NCBI GenBank assembly: GCA_021814895.1
Contig: JAKAHN010000041.1
Span: 1 to 6,359, forward strand
Reading direction: 5' to 3'
Length of the DNA stretch: 6,359 nt
DNA from: a bacterium
Lineage (GTDB): Bacteria > Patescibacteriota > Minisyncoccia > Phycocordibacterales > 2-02-FULL-43-11
Position numbers and translations under genes: made by a program. Position 1 is the stretch's first letter; each line of letters begins with the position of its first letter. The notes beneath the pieces were generated by a model that worked only from the letters and a program-made list of their open reading frames with translations, ran no database searches and had not been told where the DNA came from. Shown here piece by piece: positions 1-3,919 of this stretch.

Positions 1-20
1 CATACACGGGAGAAAGACCA

Positions 21-66
21 TGTGCCAGAAATGGCACCGAGGGTTCGAATCCCCCCCCCCTCTTCG
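21..66 (+). tRNA. 3' part of a serine-type (class II) tRNA, partial or degenerate
   Basis: The stretch reads as the 3' end of a tRNA with a long variable arm. Positions 22-27 (GTGCCA) and 32-37 (TGGCAC) form a perfect 6-bp stem on a GAAA loop, typical of tRNA-Ser. A T arm follows: stem 39-43, loop TTCGAAT at 44-50, then C residues from 51. Positions 59-65 (CCTCTTC) would be the acceptor 3' strand, G66 the serine-type discriminator, then CA. The run of ten C at 51-60 makes the T-stem-plus-acceptor stretch about three bases too long. Positions 1-20 do not fold into an anticodon arm in any register I tried. So this is a 3' tRNA fragment (for example left by an integration event), a tRNA interrupted upstream of the window, or a contig-edge error in the C run. 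Confidence 0.55.
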
Positions 67-154
67 CAGAGACAATTTAGTATCGGCAGACCCGAAGACC
101 CGTATATTCTCTGAGTTTTTGAAAATCAAAATTCGTCAAAAATCGGAGATGAGG

Positions 155-170
155 AAGGGATTTGAACTAG
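155..170 (+). repeat. direct repeat copy A, T-arm-like, upstream of the HEFLH gene
   Basis: AAGGGATTTGAACTAG at 155-170 recurs at 1185-1200 with two C/T differences. The two copies bracket the 331-aa gene. The core is close to the reverse complement of a tRNA T arm (GGTTCGAATCCC). It also lies just upstream of the ATG at 182 and does not act as a Shine-Dalgarno site at a usual distance. Confidence 0.5.
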
Positions 171-181
171 ACAACTAAAAT

Positions 182-1177
182 ATGAATTCTTCTATGGAAC
201 AACCTAAAAGTCGTGAAACGGAAAAAATTCCCGAATTTCTGGTTCGTCGAGAACGCGGACTTGAAGCAATTTCTAAACTTCTTAGCGAGGGAAATTTCGA
301 AGATATAGGGGATGAGGAAGCTGTTTTTATGCTAAGTCTTATCCATGAACATCCTGAACGAGAGGATGAGATAATGAGACAACTCAAGGAATATAAACCA
401 CATGTTGCAGATCAAGAAGGGCTCAGGGACAGAGTGCTCAAAGCGCTAGCCTCATCAGAGGGTGGTAAAACATCTTCCGATGAAACTGGACAATCTGAGT
501 GGGAGATGAACGCTGATGTTGTCAGAAAACACATAGTTAGGCTAGTAGAGTATTTCAAGGCAAGTCCTGAGGCTCTCGGAATAAAAAAGGTAGTTATAAT
601 ACCATCAGACGATATTTTACGTCCACAAACTGGAAGGAGTTTTAATGTTAGTGGCGAAGTTATCATTATGTCCCGAAGTGGAGCATGGGATAATTTTGAC
701 CACGAATTTCTGCATAGCATCATTAATCCGGTGGTGGAAAATGCCGTTGGACAATTAAGCGATGAGGATAAAAAGATGATTATTGGGCTCGCAAGCTCTA
801 ATCTTAAACATGACCAGATGTATGGAGAGCACCCCGAAAGTTTATTACAAGAAACGATTATTCGCACTTACGTTAATTACATACAAGAAGGGATGCCAAG
901 ACCTGATAAGGCAAATTTTATTGAGAGAGTTAAATCACTAACAGAAAAGCAATTTGGAAAAATTATTAGTGAAAATTTTGTTGCTCGCCAGCAGTTTGAT
1001 CAATTAGGAATAAAAACGTTGGATGATTTGCTTTCTAATATAGATAAGTATTATGACAGCTTTAATGACAATAAACTTCGTGAGCGTGTATATGACTTGC
1101 TGAAGGAATATCAATCAAGCGAGCAATCTTTCGGTGACTTTCTTAATGCTCACATGGGCACGTCGTTAGAACGTTAG
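182..1177 (+). CDS. putative zinc metalloprotease-like protein with HEFLH motif (DUF4932-like)
   Basis: A 331-aa protein without a signal peptide or membrane segment, so probably cytoplasmic. Residues 1-110 are charged and helical. The middle part carries H174-E-F-L-H178 followed by N182-P183, the HExxH signature of zincin metallopeptidases. A glutamate about 46 residues downstream (E224, in LLQETIIR) could be the third zinc ligand of a gluzincin. The HEF-H followed by a nearby Asn-Pro resembles, from memory, the DUF4932 family, which has no settled function. The rest, to 331, is helical with no motif I recognise. ATG 182 gives the longest frame. Met5 at 194 is an alternative, and neither has a Shine-Dalgarno site. 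The gene stands alone between T-arm-like direct repeats, which suggests it arrived as a cassette. An 8-bp tandem duplication (1164-1179) overlaps its stop. The protease call rests on the motif alone; the substrate is unknown. Confidence 0.8.
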   Translation: MNSSMEQPKSRETEKIPEFLVRRERGLEAISKLLSEGNFEDIGDEEAVFMLSLIHEHPEREDEIMRQLKEYKPHVADQEGLRDRVLKALASSEGGKTSSDETGQSEWEMNADVVRKHIVRLVEYFKASPEALGIKKVVIIPSDDILRPQTGRSFNVSGEVIIMSRSGAWDNFDHEFLHSIINPVVENAVGQLSDEDKKMIIGLASSNLKHDQMYGEHPESLLQETIIRTYVNYIQEGMPRPDKANFIERVKSLTEKQFGKIISENFVARQQFDQLGIKTLDDLLSNIDKYYDSFNDNKLRERVYDLLKEYQSSEQSFGDFLNAHMGTSLER

Positions 1178-1184
1178 AAACACT

Positions 1185-1200
1185 AAGGGATTCGAACCAG
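1185..1200 (+). repeat. direct repeat copy B, T-arm-like, downstream of the HEFLH gene
   Basis: AAGGGATTCGAACCAG starts 8 bases after the stop codon of the 331-aa gene and matches copy A (155-170) at 14 of 16 positions. Its 12-nt core GGGATTCGAACC is the exact reverse complement of positions 42-53 in the tRNA fragment at the start of the window. Confidence 0.5.
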
Positions 1201-1277
1201 AAGAGGCTTCTTCAAAATAATGAGGATTAACAACAAATTATCGCATGACCCTTCCTGGTGAGAACTGCTTAGTCCCT

Positions 1278-1322
1278 GCCATAAAACAAAAACTTCCATT
1301 TCGGAAGTTTTTGTTTTATGGC
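1278..1322. terminator. perfect 20-bp stem-loop, possible bidirectional terminator
   Basis: Positions 1278-1297 and 1303-1322 are perfect reverse complements around the 5-nt loop ATTTC. The stem has a short GC clamp next to the loop (CTTCC/GGAAG), then A-rich sequence on the left arm and T-rich sequence (TTTTTGTTTT) on the right. It could therefore stop transcription from either side, and would serve the gene ending at 1177. The stem is longer than most intrinsic terminators, so a small palindromic mobile or repeated element is the alternative. Confidence 0.55.
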
Positions 1323-1338
1323 GAAAAGGATAAGGTTG

Positions 1339-1352
1339 GGGATTCGAATTGG
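1339..1352 (+). repeat. third T-arm-like motif (copy C)
   Basis: GGGATTCGAATTGG shares the 10-nt core GGGATTCGAA with copy B (1187-1196). It lies just after the 20-bp stem-loop. It is less similar than copies A and B are to each other, so its membership in the same repeat family is tentative. Confidence 0.35.
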
Positions 1353-1358
1353 AAGGGT

Positions 1359-1378
1359 CGGAAACTAGACGGTTTCCG
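1359..1378. repeat. 7-bp inverted repeat
   Basis: CGGAAAC (1359-1365) pairs with GTTTCCG (1372-1378) around the loop TAGACG. No T-run follows, so a terminator role is not indicated. It lies only 12 bases from the next hairpin, and the two could form one structured RNA. Confidence 0.35.
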
Positions 1379-1384
1379 TGTTGG

Positions 1385-1406
1385 AAAAAGTCCGCCCAAG
1401 GCGGAC
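1385..1406 (-). terminator. GC-rich hairpin, terminator-like on the minus strand
   Basis: GTCCGCC (1390-1396) pairs perfectly with GGCGGAC (1400-1406) around CAA. Read on the minus strand, the stem is followed at once by five T (the AAAAA at 1385-1389), the layout of an intrinsic terminator. No minus-strand gene that would use it is visible, so it may instead be one copy of a dispersed genomic hairpin. Confidence 0.4.
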
Positions 1407-1437
1407 GTCAAGAAACTTAGGGTTTTTTGGTAGGAGC

Positions 1438-1608
1438 GAGTGTGTTGTGATTGGAGACGGCCTAAGTGGCGTTAAGTCTGGAAAAGCTGTTAGCTGCTGT
1501 GTTGCAGCTGTTCCTAGTTATTTTACAAAAGATCAGGATTTTTCAGTTGCAGATATTGCTGTAAGTAGCCTAGGGGACAAGAGGTTGCGTGATTTTATCG
1601 TTGAGTAG
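1438..1608 (+). pseudogene. C-terminal remnant of a HAD-family (beta-phosphoglucomutase-like) phosphatase
   Basis: The frame reads ECVVIGDGLSGVKSGKAV and continues through AAVPSYFTKDQDFS, VADIAVSSL and a short helix to a TAG at 1606-1608. This is the usual last quarter of HAD subfamily I phosphatases: the motif IV strand and acidic loop (normally VIEDSxxGxxAAxxAG), then VAVP, then a segment listing DFS.AD..V.SL. Only about 57 residues remain. The Asp nucleophile motif DxDxT, the cap domain and motifs II-III are absent, and the usual Glu-Asp of motif IV is Gly-Asp. The frame can be opened from a GTG at 1378, but that would run through a hairpin and has no Shine-Dalgarno site. I read it as a decayed gene end, with its 5' part lost or separated by the upstream insertions. 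Confidence 0.65.
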
Positions 1609-1674
1609 TACTTGTTTCTGATAGTTGTTGTTGCTTTATGTTTTTGGAAAGAGTAAGCTAGAGCTAGAACTTTT

Positions 1675-1679
1675 AGGAG
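1675..1679 (+). promoter_or_regulatory. Shine-Dalgarno site for the gene at 1686
   Basis: AGGAG lies 6 nt before the ATG at 1686 and fixes that start. It is the only strong Shine-Dalgarno match in front of a gene in this window, so this gene is probably translated from a leadered mRNA, unlike its neighbours. Confidence 0.75.
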
Positions 1680-1685
1680 ATTAAG

Positions 1686-2054
1686 ATGAGTTCTGTCAAG
1701 AAGGGAATATCCGTGAAACTCGTTGTTAAAGAAGTTCAAACTCTTCAGGAAATTGATGAAATGGTAGATAGATGCTGTCTCGGCCAGTTGATCCCCGATT
1801 CAATATCGGAATATAAGAGAAAGCATTTTGACGAGGATGGAAACAGAAAAAATCAACTATCCTTTTTTTCGGACACAATTTATGCTGTCAAATATAGAGG
1901 TAAGGTTGTCGGATTTGTTCATTTCTACACAGATTACTCCGATGCATATCAGAACATTCTTGAATCACTTGTTATCAGGCCGAATCTTAATCCAATACTG
2001 AAACGTGCTGTCAAAAAACTGCTAGAAAGAATAGTAGAAGAATCAGAACCTTAA
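1686..2054 (+). CDS. small protein, possibly GNAT acetyltransferase-like
   Basis: A 122-aa cytoplasmic protein with a well-placed AGGAG before its ATG. The order of predicted elements is: strand near residues 8-15; helix 17-30 containing a Cys-Cys pair; a charged stretch; then IYAVKYRGKVVGFVHFYTDY as two strands with a turn; ILESLVIRP as a further strand; and a long C-terminal helix. The two-strand unit with Gly-Lys-Val-Val-Gly followed by LxxLxVxP is reminiscent of the core of GNAT N-acetyltransferases. The Gly-rich acetyl-CoA pyrophosphate loop that normally follows is replaced by NLNPILKRA, and the protein is shorter than a usual GNAT (about 140-170 aa). It could be a divergent or inactive GNAT or an unrelated small alpha/beta protein. 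It follows the HAD remnant and ends before a strong terminator, so it is probably transcribed alone. No specific function is claimed. Confidence 0.75.
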   Translation: MSSVKKGISVKLVVKEVQTLQEIDEMVDRCCLGQLIPDSISEYKRKHFDEDGNRKNQLSFFSDTIYAVKYRGKVVGFVHFYTDYSDAYQNILESLVIRPNLNPILKRAVKKLLERIVEESEP

Positions 2055-2098
2055 TGACCGATGCTAGTCGACTGAATATTAACATTAATATCCTGTTT

Positions 2099-2130
2099 GC
2101 CACTGGGTTTGCCTAGTGGCTTTTTGTTTT
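2099..2130 (+). terminator. intrinsic terminator after the 122-aa gene
   Basis: GCCACTGGG (2099-2107) pairs with the segment at 2112-2120 (8 Watson-Crick pairs plus one G-T) around a 4-nt loop, followed directly by TTTTTGTTTT (2121-2130). This is a textbook intrinsic terminator 45 bases after the stop at 2054. Its right arm overlaps the proposed -35 box of the next promoter. Confidence 0.85.
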
Positions 2131-2137
2131 ATATAAT
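2109..2137 (+). promoter_or_regulatory. promoter with TTGCCT/TATAAT, 17-bp spacer, leaderless start
   Basis: A perfect -10 box TATAAT (2132-2137) is preceded by TTGCCT (2109-2114, 4 of 6 to TTGACA) at the ideal 17-bp spacing. The -10 ends 7 nt before an ATG at 2145, so the transcript would begin at or next to the start codon. The -35 lies inside the upstream terminator hairpin, a compact end-to-start arrangement. Confidence 0.55.
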
Positions 2138-2144
2138 CTTGTAT

Positions 2145-2276
2145 ATGGAAAAACTGCCAGAAAATAACGAAGCTAAAGTTGTACCAATACAAAGTGGTAA
2201 ATTAATCAGGCTTGAAAGAACTGCTAAATCAATATTTGATCACGCCCATTTTTTTGCGAACACAATGCAAGCATAG
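2145..2276 (+). CDS. 43-aa small ORF, unknown
   Basis: A short frame starting MEKLPENNEAKVVPIQSGKL and ending with TAG at 2274-2276. Its ATG sits 7 nt after a perfect TATAAT box, so it would be read from a leaderless transcript. The first half has an ordinary charged, protein-like composition. The second half contains His and Phe residues (FDHAHFFANTMQA) and no membrane segment. There is no Shine-Dalgarno site. I recognise no family. It could be a genuine small protein, the N-terminal stump of a longer gene cut short by the TAG, or simply the 5' leader of the gene at 2318. The promoter is the main reason to list it. Confidence 0.4.
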   Translation: MEKLPENNEAKVVPIQSGKLIRLERTAKSIFDHAHFFANTMQA

Positions 2277-2317
2277 ATAGTAGAATGTGTTTATCTTGTT
2301 GGTAATTAAATTGAGAC

Positions 2318-2881
2318 ATGAAAAAGGAATCTAAATTCGGAGAAACTAATGCGGAACTTGACCCCAGGAGAAAACTCTGGGAAGAAACCGCTGCCGATGT
2401 TGAAACGATTACGGATGGAATCGGAAAGAGAATAGACAGAAATATAAGGGAAACGGTTATCGGCTTGAACGTGTTGGATATAAACACTGATGGCTCATGC
2501 GAAGGGCATATCGACTATGGGAAGGGGCCCTTTATAGACATAGTATCAAAAGAATCGGAAGAACTTGAGAGACAACTTGATAATGCGAAGGACAAGGAAG
2601 AAGCTAAAAAAATAGTGGATGAAATTGAGCGAAAAAACTTAGCCGAAAGAATAAAAATATTCAAATATCTGGATGATTTTTATAAGGACCGCCAGGTTCC
2701 ATTCCATCAAAGATTAACTATTCAAAATAAGGCGAGGGGGTGGAGCAGACTTGAAAGCCAGGGAGTGGGTTTACAAAGGATTGAACCGGAAGAAGTAAGA
2801 AAACAACACCTTCAAGAATATCAAGATGAAATAAAAGCTTTTACCGAATATCTTAAGAATAAATTTTTTGAAAGACAATAA
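2318..2881 (+). CDS. conserved-type hypothetical protein with Cys-Glu-Gly-His motif
   Basis: A soluble 187-aa protein without signal peptide or membrane segment. Residues 38-55 (KRIDRNIRETVIGLNVLDIN) are followed by TDGSCEGHIDYG, with C61-E62-G63-H64, and then PFIDI at 71-75. From about 78 to 120 it is a charged helix, probably coiled coil. Residues 121-153 contain FYKDR..PFHQRL and a segment ending GWSRLESQG. A last charged helix follows. I recall proteins of this layout (a helix ETV.ALN.LGI.T..SCEGH, a short acidic strand, then a long helix and a QRL segment) as unannotated proteins of Patescibacteria, but I know of no experimental function. Cys, Glu and His together could bind a metal or form a catalytic site; this is inference. 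No Shine-Dalgarno site is present before ATG 2318. Its neighbour at 2918 starts 36 bases after its stop, possibly from its own promoter. Confidence 0.85.
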   Translation: MKKESKFGETNAELDPRRKLWEETAADVETITDGIGKRIDRNIRETVIGLNVLDINTDGSCEGHIDYGKGPFIDIVSKESEELERQLDNAKDKEEAKKIVDEIERKNLAERIKIFKYLDDFYKDRQVPFHQRLTIQNKARGWSRLESQGVGLQRIEPEEVRKQHLQEYQDEIKAFTEYLKNKFFERQ

Positions 2882-2902
2882 TTAGATCAGGTCAATTAAT
2901 AA

Positions 2903-2911
2903 TGTTAAATT
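2903..2911 (+). promoter_or_regulatory. extended -10 box (TGTTAAATT) before the YbjQ gene
   Basis: TGTTAAATT has the TGn extension and a -10 hexamer TAAATT (4 of 6 to TATAAT) that ends 6 nt before the ATG at 2918. No convincing -35 lies at the usual distance, as is common for extended -10 promoters. It matches TGTTATACT at 3344-3352 in form and in distance to the ATG, which suggests leaderless transcription of both genes. Confidence 0.4.
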
Positions 2912-2917
2912 TTAAAT

Positions 2918-3241
2918 ATGGAATACGATAATATTACAACCGTGCTTGAGTTGCCGGGCAAAAAAATAATCAAAAACTTCGGTCTGGTGAAGGGGATTAC
3001 CGTGAGATCAAGGTCAATTTTTGGAACAATCGGAGGGGCGCTTCATACGATTGTCGGCGGGAATATTACTTTATTTACCAATTTGTGTGAAAAAACACGC
3101 CAAGAATCTTTTGATTTGATGGTTAAACATGCAGAAGAGATGGGGGCTAATGCTATTATCGGTGTCCGTTACGACGCTAATGACGTTATGTCGGGAGTAA
3201 CCGAAGTGCTTTGTTACGGAACAGCGGTTTTGGTTGAGTAG
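2918..3241 (+). CDS. YbjQ family protein (DUF74, heavy-metal-binding domain)
   Basis: A 107-aa protein that matches the YbjQ/DUF74 family along its full length, at the family's usual size (about 105 aa). In order: TVLELPGKKIIKNFGLVKG (residues 9-27), corresponding to the family's T..lEG..I.ey.GvV.G; then a strand with the SIFGTIGGALHTIVGGN segment (34-49), matching the N-terminal region that ends I.GGR; then the helix LCEKTRQESFDLMVKHAEEMGANAIIGVRYD (56-86), in which MGANAIIGV is the hallmark (usually LGADAVVGV); and the final strands with EVLCYGTAV (96-104). Family members form ring-shaped oligomers and have been called heavy-metal-binding by structure, but their role is unsettled. It is soluble and cytoplasmic. 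No Shine-Dalgarno site; an extended -10 lies directly upstream of the ATG. A terminator-like hairpin follows 36 bases after its stop. Confidence 0.95.
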   Translation: MEYDNITTVLELPGKKIIKNFGLVKGITVRSRSIFGTIGGALHTIVGGNITLFTNLCEKTRQESFDLMVKHAEEMGANAIIGVRYDANDVMSGVTEVLCYGTAVLVE

Positions 3242-3275
3242 AAAATTTGGCTGTTAAAAATTAAATCCGTATAAA

Positions 3276-3302
3276 TATCACCCATGCGGTGATGTTTTGT
3301 TA
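3276..3302 (+). terminator. terminator-like hairpin after the YbjQ gene
   Basis: ATCACC (3277-3282) pairs with GGTGAT (3288-3293) around a 5-nt loop CATGC and is followed by GTTTTGTTAT. The stem is short and the T-run is interrupted, so it is weaker than the terminator at 2099-2130. Confidence 0.6.
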
Positions 3303-3323
3303 TAAAAATGACAAGCCTGAATA

Positions 3324-3352
3324 TTTAAACAAAGACGGATAAATGTTATACT
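3324..3352 (+). promoter_or_regulatory. promoter with extended -10 (TGTTATACT), leaderless start
   Basis: The -10 box TATACT (3347-3352, 5 of 6) has a TG extension (3344-3345). TTTAAA (3324-3329, 4 of 6 to TTGACA) precedes it at a 17-bp spacing. The -10 ends 6 nt before the ATG at 3359, so the mRNA should start at the start codon. There is no Shine-Dalgarno site. This is the promoter for the interrupted glycosidase gene. Confidence 0.6.
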
Positions 3353-3358
3353 AAGCTT

Positions 3359-3778
3359 ATGGGTTTCGAAAAACCAAAACCAATACCCGAAGAAAACGGA
3401 CTTCCGCTTAAAATTGCTAAGTCAGAGGCATCTGCTCATCAGGGAAGAGGGTCGGCTTTGGCCGATATTAAGCCTGAAGGTAAAACGTCCGAAACTCTCG
3501 GGAAAAAGAAAAATGAAGAATTTGGAGAAAATGAAGAAAAAATTGAATTAGAGAAGAAGTTCCAAGAGCAACAAGTAGAAGATAGAAAGGTTTCGGCAGA
3601 AGATGAAAACAGAAAAAGCGCTGAAAAGTTGAAGGGGGAACGAGAAAGAAGTCTTGTCAAAAAGTTGAGGCTACCCAAAAGATACGAATCAAAACCAGTT
3701 AAAATATCCGAAGAGGACGAGAAACGAATATCCTATTTAGCATTGGATACTGAGAGTAAATTGGAACAAGACTATTAA
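3359..3778 (+). CDS. N-terminal, Lys/Glu-rich part of an interrupted glycosidase gene
   Basis: A 139-codon frame from an ATG placed directly behind a good promoter to a TAA at 3776-3778. It has no signal peptide. Residues 1-45 are polar with several Pro and Gly. Residues 46-105 are dominated by Lys, Glu and Arg and should be disordered or a loose charged helix. Residues 113-139 (KISEEDEKRISYLALDTESK and onward) are more ordered and look like the first helix of an (alpha/alpha)6 barrel. The frame after the TAA is the same, and the next codons already read like a glycosidase. I therefore interpret this as the amino end of one 536-residue protein, not an independent gene. If the TAA is real and is not read through, the cell makes only a charged peptide without the catalytic domain. 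A similar extension in homologues would confirm the join. Confidence 0.7.
   Translation: MGFEKPKPIPEENGLPLKIAKSEASAHQGRGSALADIKPEGKTSETLGKKKNEEFGENEEKIELEKKFQEQQVEDRKVSAEDENRKSAEKLKGERERSLVKKLRLPKRYESKPVKISEEDEKRISYLALDTESKLEQDY
3776..3778 (+). other. in-frame TAA splitting the glycosidase gene
   Basis: The frames at 3359 and 3920 share the same phase, and TAA at 3776-3778 is the only stop between 3359 and 4969. The codons right after it read PGFGVFPSANPNENFYNQVY and then SRDFAHA, which looks like the substrate-pocket start of the catalytic domain. No ATG or GTG occurs between the TAA and 3920. A single base change in a sense codon (for example AAA, CAA, GAA, TAT, TAC or TTA) would explain it. 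Confidence 0.8.
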
Positions 3779-3919
3779 CCTGGATTTGGTGTTTTCCCGT
3801 CAGCGAATCCTAACGAAAACTTTTATAATCAAGTTTATTCCAGGGATTTTGCTCATGCTTCAGGAAATTATTTTGCCAGGAATAATCCAAAGGCGCTGAT
3901 AGATTCTTTAAATACGATT

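Larger units (their letters stand above)
1178..1685. other. gene-poor stretch with tRNA-like repeats, hairpins and a gene remnant
   Basis: No intact gene is supported in these 508 bases. In order they hold the second T-arm-like repeat (1185-1200), a small imperfect palindrome around 1198-1212, a perfect 20-bp stem-loop (1278-1322), a third T-arm-like motif (1339-1352), two further hairpins (1359-1378 and 1390-1406), a HAD phosphatase C-terminal remnant (1438-1608), and the leader with Shine-Dalgarno site of the next gene. The mixture suggests repeated insertion and decay. Confidence 0.6.

Noticed and set aside
412..867. A 151-codon minus-strand frame opposite the HEFLH gene
   Set aside because: Shadow of the plus-strand gene. 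Its Ser/Leu-rich composition is typical of the antisense of an AT-moderate coding region, and the plus frame has the HExxH motif.
1164..1210. A possible integron attC-like site after the HEFLH gene (GTTAGAA repeats and a palindrome)
   Set aside because: GTTAGAA does not fit the GTTRRRY core in its last base, no paired R' and L' boxes are found, and no integrase is present. The repeat is simply an 8-bp tandem duplication of CGTTAGAA.
1245..1433. A 62-codon plus-strand frame across the hairpin region
   Set aside because: It runs through the 20-bp palindrome and two other hairpins, has no Shine-Dalgarno site or promoter, and its translation mirrors the palindrome rather than resembling a protein.
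3439..3678. A Phe/Ser-rich minus-strand frame
   Set aside because: It is the antisense of the Lys/Glu-rich coding stretch (GAA and AAA read backwards as TTC and TTT), so the composition is explained without a gene.
3776..3778. Genetic-code change or selenocysteine/pyrrolysine as the explanation for the in-frame stop
   Set aside because: The codon is TAA, whereas known alternatives concern TGA or TAG, and TAA also ends the 187-aa gene normally. A mutation or sequence error is simpler.
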